Part shown: positions 51,801 to 57,178 of the stretch, piece by piece | How the letters are laid out: the number at the start of each line of letters is the position of its first letter | Numbering within the stretch: position 1 is the first letter of the stretch | Assembly: GCA_004352715.1 (NCBI GenBank) | Contig: SCFE01000001.1 | Location: forward strand, 1,660,569 to 1,724,568 | DNA length: 64,000 bases | Reading direction: 5' to 3' | DNA from: Hofstenia miamia | Lineage: Eukaryota; Xenacoelomorpha; Acoela | Notes under the pieces: generated by a model | The model's input: only the letters and a program-made list of their open reading frames with translations | Database searches by the model: none | Told to the model about the DNA's origin: nothing | Program-made: the position numbers and the translations under genes

Positions 51801-54405
51801 TTTTTATTTGGGTTGAATATTTAAAGTTTAATTGTATTTGTAAAAGTCTTGCTGCTTGTTCTGTTATTCGCATCAATAGAGTTGTAGTATGCAGAGTCGT
51901 AGGACATTTTACCTTTATGACAGTGACAGGCTTCTCTGCCTTGGTAATGATGTAATTGTGTACTTTGACCGCCTGCTCTGACGTCATTGGAATATATTCT
52001 GTTTTGTTGTAATATTTTTGACCAACAAATAAGTTGCAATGTTTATTATATAGTTCATAATTTTTTAAATATATTTTTGATTTACAAACATTTTCAGTCT
52101 TTCACATTAGCAGCAAAATGTTTGTAAATCCAACCTATTTAAAAAAGCCCGTTAAGGTCAAAGTGAGCTATCCTACAAATGTGTATTACTACTCATATAA
52201 ATTTATATTACATGTGTATGTATAAAATGTATTATTAGCATGTGCTCTTTGCATCTTTGTAACACAGATGAATTATCCACATTATTAAAAAGCTTTTTAT
52301 TCAATAGTTTCAAAATGTAGACTTGTAATTTTACCTTCATTTCGGTTGTCTCTTATGATTTCCACAAATGACATCTGTCATTTGGTTTAACCGTTTTATT
52401 TGATTTAATGTCGTCTAGACCAGAGTTGCAAGTGGTTCAGATATTTTGATCCACGGATAACTAACATATACCGCAACTCGATGTGTAGTATTGTGATCCA
52501 AGACCTGACACCCCATGAGTCATACTTTCAATATTTGAGCGAAAAAAATGTTCGCATTGCTTACTGCAAAGAAAACAAATTAAATGCATTGATAAAAAAT
52601 GATAATGCAATAAAACCATTAATTATTCAAAAACACAGTTTGCCAACTTCACTCCGGAAATTCGATTCATTAATTATGTTAAAATCTGACCACTGGGGCT
52701 AAAATGAAAGGCTGCTCCTTCAAAGAAGTTAATCCTTGAACAATGTATATCTGGCAAATAACTGAGACTAACTATGGATGTTTAAGCTCTTGCTCTTTCC
52801 AGTAATTTTTATAAATTGCTGTAGTTACATTTTTGATGTTCTTATAAAAGTTATGTAAAGCAGTCATTATCAATCCATATATTTGGTATCGCTAAGTGTA
52901 TGCATATATTATTGAATCTAAGTTGTTGAAATTCTTTTTATGTAGTTTGTATGTAATTTATATTGTAAAGTGTCAAAATTTCAATGCCTGCATGGTTGGC
53001 AATATAGAGTACTTGCTATTTTGAATAAATAATGAACATTCATTGGATAGTGTGCCTAAAATTATAACTAAGTGTTACTTTGATTAAGAAAGGAAAATTT
53101 GTATGTCTAATACCATAAAATATGTAGATAACAATTGGCTATTAATTTTTAATAAAAATTCGAAAACTTGTTTTGGAAAAATGTATTCGGCTACCTGACA
53201 AAAATGTTAACAAATGAGCAAATTCGAAAAAAGTAATTTCAAAATATGGTACATAATTTTATAATTGATGCAATACAAGCACTAAGCAACAAAATTGTTT
53301 CTTCTAATATTTTGTAGGGTGTCCCTTTGAGCGAGGTTAAGAATGGCTTTGTGGGTTCCACGAATGTCTCAATTGAGTACTCCTTCAGCCCAATCCTTGC
53401 GAAATTCCCCTGAAGTCTTCCTGGGATTTCGCTTTGAAAGGCACATAGGAGCTGATTGGGAGGTTTTAGAGGTCTTCTTTGGTCTTCCGGACTTTGGCTT
53501 AGGGCCAATGATGTTTTCAGAAGTGAGGCGTCTGATGATATCCCCGACAATACTTCGAGGTCGCTCTACAATCGGGCTATATTATGTTGACTCATCCCTT
53601 CCAATGTTTGGAGATAATGAACTCACGGATAGCAAGAGGTACGTAACCAGGCATCATATATGGCGAAGCAAGACTGCTGGTCAACATTTTCAATATAAAT
53701 AGACTGAAAAAATCTCAACAAATGAAATTTTTTACAGATTCTCTGATTTGGTCTGAAGTGGCCGAATACATTTTTCCAAGAAAATATTAGCTAACCACAA
53801 GCATAGTAGCATTTTTCCTTGAGATTTAAAGTAAACAGTGATAATTATGTCTCAACATTGATTAATTCCTCTTTCTGCAACCCCAAATATAATTAAAAAA
53901 TAACTATGACATTCTTGGCATCCATTTCCTAGAAATATTTCTGACAAATCATTGGTGGCCGAATTCTTTTTTCCAGTACTATACATTTTGTTACATTAAA
54001 TGTCTCTGGCTGTTCACTCGAATCGACCTTTGGTTGACCCCGAATCGTGGGTTGAACCTTTTTGTGCCCGTCTCTACACTTGTTACTTTTGCAAGAATGT
54101 TGTAGGTATAGATATATTATTCTCTGCGATTGTAAATCGGCTTTTGCAAACACATGGGAAAATTACTAATGTGTACGTGGATTGAGAAATTAAGTGTGAA
54201 CAGTAAATGGTAGCATTTTATCTAATATTTTTATTTAGCCGTTGTCCTTGCTGCTGTGGCTGGCCTCTTCTGCACCATTATCTGTTTGGTTTTCATTGTG
54301 TACAAGCTGCGAAAGAAAGATGGTGGGTCTTACCCATTAAAAGAAACGAGGAAATACCCCATACAAGATATTTATTTTGCCCGCTCAAGAGAAATCTATG
54401 CTTAA
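7047..54405 (+). CDS. SDC: Predicted SEA-domain syndecan (spliced five-exon model)
   Basis: Join of 7047-7097, 7137-7227, 7270-7548, 9055-9108 and 54239-54405, predicting 213 residues. Residues 1-18 are a signal peptide; 19-47 are an acidic stretch with Ser-Gly sites for heparan or chondroitin sulfate; about 48-155 form a SEA domain; 160-179 span the membrane; 180-213 are a syndecan tail. The junction phases are 0, 1, 1 and 1, and every join keeps the frame open. Syndecans are cell-surface proteoglycans that act as co-receptors for growth factors and matrix, and link to PDZ proteins through the tail. SEA next to Ser-Gly sites is the layout of perlecan domain I. The total length matches an ordinary syndecan, which supports completeness. 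The weak point is the 45,130-bp last intron: exons could be missing, or the 5' exons could belong to a perlecan-like gene and the tail to a separate syndecan gene. Confidence 0.55.
7098..7136 (+). other. Micro-intron 1 (39 nt)
   Basis: Begins GTAAGTTTTATTTTAA and ends TTTCATCTAG. The terminal TAG is an in-frame stop for the next exon, so the downstream frame opens exactly at the splice acceptor. Confidence 0.75.
7137..7227 (+). CDS. Exon 2: acidic glycosaminoglycan-attachment segment
   Basis: Encodes residues 18-47 of the model plus the first base of a Ser codon. The segment is acidic (ISDDEDSQ), followed by two adjacent Ser-Gly pairs ([11 protein letters not shown]36 and S38) and more Glu. 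Acidic residues beside SG or SGSG are the known context for xylosylation and glycosaminoglycan chains in perlecan domain I and in syndecans. The frame runs into TAA at 7239 unless the 42-nt intron is removed. Attachment itself is inferred. Confidence 0.75.
7228..7269 (+). other. Micro-intron 2 (42 nt)
   Basis: Starts GTTATT and ends TTTTTAG. The length is a multiple of three, and it contains the only in-frame stop (TAA, 7239-7241) between exons 2 and 3. The competing acceptor TTGCAG at 7250 would leave a 23-nt intron and bring in a stop two codons later, so I prefer 7269. Retention would truncate the protein just after the Ser-Gly region. Confidence 0.6.
7270..7548 (+). CDS. Exon 3: SEA domain
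   Basis: Encodes residues 48-140 and the first base of the next codon, ending at donor GTAATT (7549) in phase 1. The pattern is that of a SEA domain: a first strand with aromatic and Asp positions ([10 protein letters not shown]), [10 protein letters not shown] matching the conserved region that continues y-x-x-x-L-x-D, an amphipathic helix ([17 protein letters not shown]), a middle strand ([10 protein letters not shown]), the turn and strand [11 protein letters not shown], a second helix ([14 protein letters not shown]) and a last strand (GSVIIDDF). The nearest family I can name is perlecan domain I. GSTVIV corresponds to the G|SVVV self-cleavage site of many mucin-type SEA domains. Two Cys (89, 127) could pair. 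Confidence 0.75.
7549..9054 (+). other. Intron 3 (1.5 kb)
   Basis: Consensus donor GTAATT and an acceptor with a good pyrimidine tract (CTTATTTTTGTAG). It contains an inverted-repeat element (7708-8161) and a short (TA)n tract near 8035-8085. I see no other exon in it. Confidence 0.55.
7708..8161. mobile_element. Inverted-repeat element (MITE-like) in intron 3
   Basis: Perfect 22-bp terminal inverted repeats: 7708-7729 starts ATTAGGGATTTGGG and 8140-8161 is its exact reverse complement. The 454-bp body has further partial repeats of GGGAAAGTTTGG and a (TA)n stretch. No coding capacity and no clear target duplication, so the superfamily is open. Confidence 0.6.
9055..9108 (+). CDS. Exon 4: end of the SEA module / juxtamembrane linker
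   Basis: A 54-nt exon candidate between a strong acceptor (pyrimidine tract ending TTTTTGTAG, 9054) and a consensus donor GTAAGT (9109). Both sides are phase 1 and the frame is open, giving [17 protein letters not shown] plus two split codons (Glu at the 5' junction, Ser at the 3' junction to 54239). The GLLNSFRF segment could correspond to the GFQFRRLG tail that follows the SEA core of perlecan. The evidence is splice signals, phase and length only. Confidence 0.5.
9109..10365. other. Start of the large intron, no features
   Basis: AT-rich, with no open frame beyond chance length and no repeat ends that I can see. Confidence 0.35.
10370..10884. mobile_element. piggyBac-type MITE, family A copy 1
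   Basis: Flanked by TTAA on both sides (10366-10369 and 10885-10888). The ends are CCTTAAACAGCC and GGCTGTTTGAGG, inverted with one mismatch. The 515-bp body is shared with the copies at 42982 and 50711 (for example TTTTTCCACATTT...TTTTCTCCA) and has a GC-richer core. TTAA duplication and CC-starting ends point to piggyBac mobilisation. No transposase is encoded. Confidence 0.7.
10889..14734. other. Large-intron segment without recognised genes
   Basis: AT-rich. Short open frames (for example near 11998-12321 and 13223-13414) have low-complexity hydrophobic translations and no splice context. The frame near 14467-14547 is discussed among the rejected items. Confidence 0.35.
14735..15024. mobile_element. 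Inverted-repeat element with GGTGGTACATATATGTA ends
   Basis: A 17-bp sequence at 14735-14751 is repeated as its exact reverse complement at 15008-15024, enclosing 256 bp without coding potential. Each arm contains its own palindrome TACATATATGTA. Size and structure fit a MITE; target duplication not evident. Confidence 0.45.
15025..16660. other. Large-intron segment, only a short (ATA)n tract
   Basis: Contains a trinucleotide microsatellite (AATAATAAT..., about 15893-15915) and an exon-like stretch near 16195-16250 that I rejected. Otherwise featureless AT-rich DNA. Confidence 0.35.
16675..18221 (+). mobile_element. Helentron/INE-like element copy A with central tandem repeats
   Basis: The 5' side carries TTGCTATACCGAAGGTAT (about 16688-16705). 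The 3' side carries the near-complementary hairpin GCATACCTGAGGTATAGC (about 18187-18204), then a short tail ending ATCTCTAG (CTAG at 18218-18221), followed by T. Between them lie many units of roughly 80-95 bp containing ATTATACAAAGACGAATGATATTTCTATCC and similar cores. Subterminal inverted repeat, 3' hairpin, CTAG end at a T and central tandem repeats are the known hallmarks of non-autonomous Helentron-related (INE-1/HINE-type) elements. A 21-bp N gap interrupts the array (17061-17081). The 5' border is approximate. Confidence 0.55.
18227..18971. mobile_element. piggyBac-type MITE (CCCTATTCCAGTTGG ends) at TTAA
   Basis: TTAA at 18223-18226 and again at 18972-18975 flanks a 745-bp element. 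Its ends CCCTATTCCAGTTGGGC and GTCCAACTGGAATAGGG are inverted repeats with one mismatch. TTAA duplication and a CCC start are diagnostic for piggyBac-type integration. No transposase frame is present, so it is non-autonomous. It sits exactly between Helentron-like copies A and B. Confidence 0.75.
18976..19929 (+). mobile_element. Helentron/INE-like element copy B
   Basis: Starts with the same subterminal motif (ATTGCTATACCGAAGGTAT, about 18983-19001) and ends with the same hairpin and tail (GGCATACCTGAGGTATAGC, then ATCTCTAG with CTAG at 19926-19929, followed by T). The tandem units differ from copy A: about 80 bp with ACGTTTTTATGAAATACAAA and TATATATGTATACATACGAA. Part of the array (about 19259-19440) runs in the opposite orientation. 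Confidence 0.55.
19930..20528. other. Large-intron segment, no features
   Basis: AT-rich sequence with no gene, repeat end or splice-flanked exon that I can support. Confidence 0.3.
20529..20563. repeat. Isolated terminus of the CAGACTTGTCAACGAGC hAT family
   Basis: CAGACTTGTCAACGAGC followed by AGAGCTTGAGCC matches the left end of the complete element at 34803-35165. The opposite end is not found nearby, so this is a truncated copy. Confidence 0.55.
21459..21685. mobile_element. hAT-type MITE, 227 bp, with target duplication
   Basis: An exact 8-bp duplication GTGTATAT flanks it (21451-21458 and 21686-21693). The ends are TAGAGAGTGACATCGG on the left and, reading inward from the right, TAGAGTGACAGTATGG. 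The interior is unusually GC-rich for this region, with GGGTCGGGTTCGG-type motifs. An 8-bp duplication and short imperfect inverted repeats fit hAT. Confidence 0.7.
21694..24575. other. Large-intron segment, no recognised genes
   Basis: AT-rich. Contains ATGGTA/TACCAT-rich sequence near 22310-22435 capable of pairing with itself, but no bounded element. Short frames (for example near 23998-24291) look like chance. Confidence 0.3.
24576..24838. mobile_element. MITE with perfect 25-bp inverted repeats
   Basis: Positions 24576-24600 (starting GTCGCGGCCACTGG) and 24814-24838 are perfect reverse complements of 25 bp, GC-rich ends on an AT-rich 213-bp core. TA lies just outside each arm after two to three bases (TAAG|GTCGC, GCGAC|TGTA), which would fit Tc1/mariner-type TA duplication. 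No coding potential. Confidence 0.65.
24839..27830. other. Large-intron segment, no recognised genes
   Basis: AT-rich, no supported exon or element end. Short frames near 24993-25607 lack splice context and similarity to anything I recognise. Confidence 0.3.
27835..27935. repeat. (TA)n microsatellite with TATG and TGTG variants
   Basis: About 100 bp of TA dinucleotides interrupted by TATGTATATATG and followed by a short GTGTGTGGGTGTG run. Confidence 0.85.
28085..28095. promoter_or_regulatory. Perfect kappaB-type palindrome GGGAATTTCCC
   Basis: An exact 11-bp palindromic match to the kappaB consensus inside a locally GC-rich stretch of the large intron. It could bind Rel/NF-kappaB dimers. 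A single site in 64 kb may well be chance. Confidence 0.25.
29036..29415. repeat. hAT-like repeat fragment with CCGGTATCCGG motifs
   Basis: Starts TAGGGATGTACCGGAATCCGG and has several CCGGTA, TCCGG and ACCGG motifs near both margins (29050-29125 and 29398-29410), like the subterminal repeats of hAT elements. No complementary right end of TAGGGATG is visible, so the copy is truncated or degraded. Confidence 0.4.
29655..30334 (+). mobile_element. hAT element, internally deleted, with exact 8-bp target duplication
   Basis: An exact duplication CTCACACC (29647-29654 and 30335-30342) brackets a 680-bp element with ends CAGGGATC and GATCCCTG. Both sides are packed with subterminal GATTAATCG and CGATTAATC motifs. 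The centre keeps a piece of the transposase C-terminus (see 29940-30140). The intact duplication shows that both boundaries are original. The element is too short to encode a full transposase, which would be 500-700 residues. Confidence 0.85.
29940..30140 (+). pseudogene. hAT transposase C-terminal dimerisation domain, remnant
   Basis: The frame (open 29795-30142) contains [20 protein letters not shown] followed by [20 protein letters not shown]. This matches the hAT C-terminal dimerisation motif (S-x-x-x-E-R-x-F-S-x-x-G, then N-R-x-x-L-x-x-x-x-x-x-x-x-x-F-L-x-x-N). The catalytic core is absent. It lies inside the target-duplicated element 29655-30334, so it is a leftover of an internally deleted transposon, not a host gene. 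Confidence 0.75.
30343..32170. other. Large-intron segment, no recognised genes
   Basis: AT-rich, without open frames, repeat ends or splice-flanked exons that I can support. Confidence 0.3.
32171..32442. repeat. (TA)n/(TATATG)n microsatellite
   Basis: About 270 bp of TA with regularly spaced TATATATG and TATATG units. Frames on both strands are Tyr/Ile/Met-only translations of the repeat and are not genes. Confidence 0.9.
32610..33628. other. (TA)n tract running into a 1,000-bp assembly gap
   Basis: A (TA)n run at 32610-32628 is followed by exactly 1,000 Ns (32629-33628). The round number suggests a placeholder of unknown true length. Anything inside, including exons of the gene model, would be missed. 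Confidence 0.9.
33790..33830. repeat. (TA)n microsatellite
   Basis: About 40 bp of perfect TA repeats, about 160 bp downstream of the 1-kb gap. Confidence 0.85.
34803..35165. mobile_element. hAT-type MITE with GAGCC-rich ends and exact 8-bp target duplication
   Basis: GATAAAAC occurs at 34795-34802 and 35166-35173, directly flanking a 363-bp element. Its ends CAGACTTGTCAACGAGCC and GGCTCGTTGACAAGTCTG are perfect inverted repeats. Inside both margins GAGCCGAGC repeats many times, a plausible transposase-binding array. No coding sequence. A truncated relative lies at 20529. Confidence 0.85.
35720..35990 (-). pseudogene. mariner transposase C-terminal relic
   Basis: On the minus strand two frames together read like the end of a mariner transposase. 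One holds [13 protein letters not shown], then [10 protein letters not shown], matching the conserved HDNAxPH motif with the catalytic Asp kept and the His and Asn changed. After a frame disruption the other holds [20 protein letters not shown] and [20 protein letters not shown] up to a stop at 35720-35722. The frame break, in-frame stop and missing N-terminal half show it is dead. It lies antisense in the large intron. Confidence 0.7.
36010..38004. other. Large-intron segment, no recognised genes
   Basis: AT-rich, with no supported exon, repeat end or RNA gene. Confidence 0.3.
38005..38129. mobile_element. 125-bp inverted-repeat element (GTCCTGTAGC ends)
   Basis: GTCCTGTAGCATAACGCATT at the left and its near-complement (AATGTGTTACGCTACAGGAC) at the right form roughly 22-bp arms with two mismatches around an AT-rich centre. 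It could be a very small MITE or fold as a long hairpin RNA. No clear target duplication. Confidence 0.45.
38130..42977. other. Large-intron segment, no firm features
   Basis: AT-rich. A Cys-rich EGF-like reading near 40347-40424 is reported as a finding only. A run of CCCTAA-like units near 40612-40700 resembles degenerate telomeric repeat. Short frames lack splice support. Confidence 0.3.
42982..43415. mobile_element. piggyBac-type MITE, family A copy 2
   Basis: TTAA flanks it exactly (42978-42981 and 43416-43419). The ends CCTTAAACAGC and GCTGTTTAAGG are perfect inverted repeats. The 434-bp body aligns with copy 1 at 10370, sharing GGACAAACCGTTTTTCCACA and AACCCATTGAGGCG. It is non-autonomous, and the interior GC-richer core is diverged between copies. 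Confidence 0.75.
43420..49001. other. Large-intron segment with a short hairpin and a single-N contig join
   Basis: AT-rich DNA. Contains a 13-bp perfect hairpin (44981-45018), a GC-richer patch at 43509-43880 that may be a degraded transposon, and a single N at 46131. I could not place any exon with confidence; an acidic open stretch at 46144-46225 is listed among the findings. Confidence 0.3.
44981..45018. repeat. Perfect 13-bp hairpin
   Basis: TCATGGAGTTCTG (44981-44993) and CAGAACTCCATGA (45006-45018) are exact reverse complements around a 12-nt AT loop. Confidence 0.6.
49006..49262. mobile_element. piggyBac-type MITE family A copy 3, opposite orientation, degraded
   Basis: TTTTAACCTTAGACTGCTTAGG followed by ATTTTTAAAC and AAACGCTCATAAC resembles the reverse complement of the right end of copy 2 (TTAACCTTAAACAGCATGGG, then ATTTTTAAAA and AAATGCTTATAGC). 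A GC-rich core (GAGCGGCGCGTCTG) follows. The far end cannot be located exactly. Confidence 0.45.
49263..50706. other. Large-intron segment, no features
   Basis: AT-rich, with nothing I can support as gene, RNA or repeat. Confidence 0.3.
50711..50925. mobile_element. piggyBac-type MITE family A copy 4, truncated
   Basis: TTAA (50707-50710) precedes CCTTAAACTGTC. The body shares TTTTTCCACATTTCTAAACA and TTTTCTCCAGGCCTATTA with copy 1. The right inverted repeat is not recognisable, so the copy is shortened. Confidence 0.5.
50926..53165. other. Large-intron segment with a 16-bp hairpin
   Basis: Mostly featureless AT-rich DNA. A perfect 16-bp inverted repeat lies at 52079-52130. The 73-codon frame at 52481-52702 matches nothing I can name with confidence. 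Confidence 0.3.
53171..53976 (-). mobile_element. Tc1-type transposon relic with nested inverted repeats
   Basis: TTGGAAAAATGTATTCGGC (53173-53191) is the exact reverse complement of 53761-53779, and a diverged third arm GCCGAATTCTTTTTTCCAG lies at 53958-53976, followed by TA. The ends have the GGAAAAA...GGCCAC character of Tc1 terminal repeats. Between the first two arms is a transposase N-terminus fragment on the minus strand. The element is internally deleted and its outer borders are approximate. Confidence 0.6.
53280..53590 (-). pseudogene. Tc1-type transposase N-terminal relic
   Basis: The minus strand, read from about 53590 downward, gives [16 protein letters not shown], then [14 protein letters not shown] and [20 protein letters not shown], followed by a stop and [14 protein letters not shown]. 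This is the paired helix-turn-helix DNA-binding region of Tc1 transposases, with the GRPR-like linker (here GRPKK) and the K-x-P-x-x-T-S-x-E-x-x-x-D-W motif. In-frame stops and the missing catalytic DDE half show it is non-functional. Confidence 0.75.
54239..54405 (+). CDS. SDC: Last coding exon: syndecan transmembrane segment and cytoplasmic tail
   Basis: Acceptor TTTTTATTTAG at 54238, then CC completing a split codon (phase 1) and 54 codons to TAA at 54403-54405. The first 20 residues ([20 protein letters not shown]) span the membrane. Then [11 protein letters not shown] matches the C1 region of syndecans (RMRKKDEGSY in many animals), which binds ERM and Src-type partners. A 19-residue variable segment follows, and the protein ends EIYA, the C2 motif (usually EFYA) that binds PDZ proteins such as syntenin and CASK. 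The combination is specific to syndecans; Ile for Phe in C2 and Gly for Glu in C1 are mild deviations. The ectodomain must come from upstream exons; those at 7047-9108 fit in phase. The same stretch is also open in another frame, which is only a shadow. Confidence 0.93.
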
Positions 54406-55390
54406 CCCTTAAATGCTTACATTCAAGATTTCAATCTTTTACAGAATCAAATTCTAAGCCCGAATTTTCAATAACGTTCATTAATTTTGAACTCAATAAT
54501 CTTCCGAAATAGGATTAAACTCAAATTCTTTCCAACTGAAATTTTCTTGCACTTAATAATGTTAAATTGGAAAACTGTAACATGCATTTTAAGGGTTAAA
54601 ACATCCGATCTGTTTAAAACGTCGATAAGTGTAATATCCGAAGCAAATATTCGAAATTGAATGGAACAGCCATCACAGATGAACATTTCTCATGTAACTA
54701 GGTTCAAATATAACTGTACTCTAATGTGTGAGGTAAAACAGTAATTTCATTTATTTTACATTTTCTTGTTAGTATACATATCATTTGCTCCAGACTTCCA
54801 ATCATAATTTTCTAACATTAAAATCACTCAAGAGCACTCATTGTTTTTGAAAATATCTCATTTGCTTCGATTTGACATATTTATCAATTGTTTGTTTACG
54901 CTCATTTACAAGTTAAGATTTCTGTCATCAAAGTTAGTCTGCCGAGAAATTACACATGGGGTCTTGCTGTCGAAACTAAACTTCCTGCAAATATCTTGTA
55001 GTGTTTTTACTTTAAATGTGTATTTTTCGGCATGCCAATCAATTTTTATTAATGATTTTTGGATTTATATATTTTTTAATAATGTATAATTGTCATTTTG
55101 AATTGTCAACACTCGTTGTTGCTGATGAGAAGAATTTCCATTCAGCAGAATGCGCATTGAATAAATTATTTTGTAGTTCTTGTCTTCCATCATCAAGGTT
55201 GATAATACCAATATACATTTATGCTTTCATGCATCTCATCTTATGTGTACAACATTCTCAAGTTAAGATTTTTTTTAAATTGCAACCAATATTTGTATAG
55301 ATTACTAAGAAACTGCCTGTGCAATGCATGGGGATTTCAATGGGTTGTATTAGATATTTAATAAATGAATAAACTTTAAACAAACCATAT
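54406..55390 (+). other. Probable 3' untranslated region of the syndecan gene
   Basis: No coding sequence follows the stop. The first strong pair of polyadenylation signals (AATAAATGAATAAA, 55360-55373) would give a 3' UTR of roughly 1 kb. Extent is inferred from these hexamers only. Confidence 0.35.
55360..55373 (+). terminator. Tandem polyadenylation signals
   Basis: Two AATAAA hexamers lie 8 bases apart (55360-55365 and 55368-55373), about 955 bases after the syndecan stop codon. Confidence 0.35.
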
Positions 55391-56999
55391 GTTGTGTTTT
55401 TAATATTTTAGCATATGACACTTCTTAATTAACCATTTAATATTATAAGCACATTCAAAGCATGGTAGCACCTAATGCAAAAGATTCTATAGAATCACAA
55501 CAAAATCAAGTCCATTATTGCAGGTGTATAGATGTATAGAAGTTAACTTTTTATGCATTTACATACGTTATTTTTAGAATGGAATGTGTTTAGCTTCTAA
55601 CATTTTCATAAATGAATATTTCTAAACAATTTTCTTCCAGATTTATAAACAAAGATATAGATTTATGCAAATGCATGTGTTTATTAAACCCTGTTATTCA
55701 ACTGCAGCAAATAGGTAAACGACTCTCTAAGTATTTTGCTTTAAAGGTTTGTTTTCAATATTCTCTATTTTGGCAACATTTATTATTTAACGTATAAATA
55801 GATGGAAAATACCATGTAAAGAATCAATCAATTGCATATTTGTAAAATTTGAAGTGATTGTTTATTTGATGAATTTTAAATTCATTTGAAATGTTCCTGA
55901 CTAGATACTAGTGAAAATATTTCTCGCATTCAAAATTTTTACCCATACCCAAGAATAAATTTTTATTGCGTTTTTTTAAAAATTCAACAATTCACATTTA
56001 TTCTCATTTAAGTGATTATATGTTAATTTTTTCAAAATTTGATTTATAATTTGTTTTTTGAAAAAAAAACATTTAAAATACACATTATATAGAATGAAAA
56101 GATGATCCTTACCTGGCTTTACCCGATCATTATGTACACTCGCGGGTAAAACCGGGCACCCGCACATCAATACGAGATACTCCAACTTGGATAGGAAAAT
56201 GTATGAAGTTTTTTTATGTTTTATATAAGTGCTTACCGCTTAACATAAATATTTTTTTCATTGCATATCTTAATCAAATTAAATATTTTTTGAATGAGAG
56301 TTTTGAATTCATCTGCTGTAAAATATTTTCATTATCTATTAAATAATACAATTTTCGAATAGAGAATACACAGCACAAATAGGATTTTGTTGATAGCAAT
56401 GTTCATTAAAACGCGCAAACTCACATCGTTATTCAGAAGAGTTAGGTGGCGTATTTAAACAATTTTCGCAATAGTATTTAATATTTAAATTTCTTCGAAT
56501 AATTTAAAAACGTATACTTTTATTGATAATAAAATCAATTATTCTTTCAATATTGTTATCATGAAATGAAGGTTTTTATTAGATAATTTAAGTTTTAGCT
56601 GCAAAGCAGGCCATTGTTCTTTTGAAATTATACTGTCTTGCAAGTATTTCAGATATTTTTGCTTTTAAATATTCGCTTTAACATGGCTATTTCAATAAAT
56701 TTATAACATTTTGTTACCATTCAAATCAATTCCTTTTATTTACTGATCATAGTACATTTCAGCCGTATTATGAATGGAATATCTTACTAGATTTATTACC
56801 TCCGGTTTATGTTTAGCTCAGGGCATTCAAAGTTTGACAAAAATTAAATTTGAACTTTAAATGTCTTTCAAATGTTGATTTGAAAATTTGAATATTATTT
56901 AAATCAAAGTTTGATTTGAAATTTGAACATTTGAAAATTTGATTTCAAGTTGGATATTTCTTAGAAATAAATAATTCTTGACAACAATAAAATTCAGAA
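55391..56999. other. Intergenic DNA, no recognised genes
   Basis: AT-rich. Around 56840-56950 the sequence is a dense run of TTTGAA/TTCAAA and ATTTGAAAATTTG motifs that could be part of a degraded repeat; similar motifs recur at 58195-58310. Confidence 0.3.
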
Positions 57000-57000
57000 A

Positions 57001-57004
<4 letters not shown>

Positions 57005-57039
<35 letters not shown>

Positions 57040-57050
57040 TACACACACAT
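57005..57050. repeat. (TA)n(CA)n compound microsatellite
   Basis: About 26 bp of TA followed by ACACACACATACACACACA. Confidence 0.85.
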
Positions 57051-57079
57051 AAATAACGGTCCGTTGTAACTTGACTTTC

Positions 57080-57165
57080 ACATATAATGGTCCATTGTAT
57101 TGCACCGCACATATAATGGGCCATTGTATTGCACCGCACATATAATGGTCAGGTGTAACATAAGG
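57080..57165. repeat. 29-bp tandem repeat, about three units
   Basis: Units starting ACATAATGG-like (ACATATAATGG(T/G)CCATTG) at 57080, 57109 and 57138 have an exact 29-bp period. The first two differ at one base and the third diverges. Weaker relatives (GGTCCGTTGTAAC, GGTCTGTTGCAAC) flank the array. Confidence 0.8.
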
Positions 57166-57178
57166 TCTGTTGCAACAC

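Noticed and set aside
52098-52162. Exon-like stretch open in phase 1 with donor GTGAGC
   Set aside because: It would end in phase 0, incompatible with the last exon, and it overlaps one arm of a 16-bp hairpin.
52481-52702. 73-codon frame with a weak resemblance to mobile-element polyproteins
   Set aside because: No motif is specific enough to assign a family, and there is no splice or repeat context.
54000-54105. Possible penultimate syndecan exon ending at GTATAG
   Set aside because: The phase-1 frame has a TAA just upstream of its ATG and no acceptor in between, and the translation has no syndecan character.
54207-54512. 101-codon open frame overlapping the syndecan exon
   Set aside because: It is the out-of-frame shadow of the syndecan tail exon; the other frame gives the conserved RKKDxGSY and EIYA motifs.
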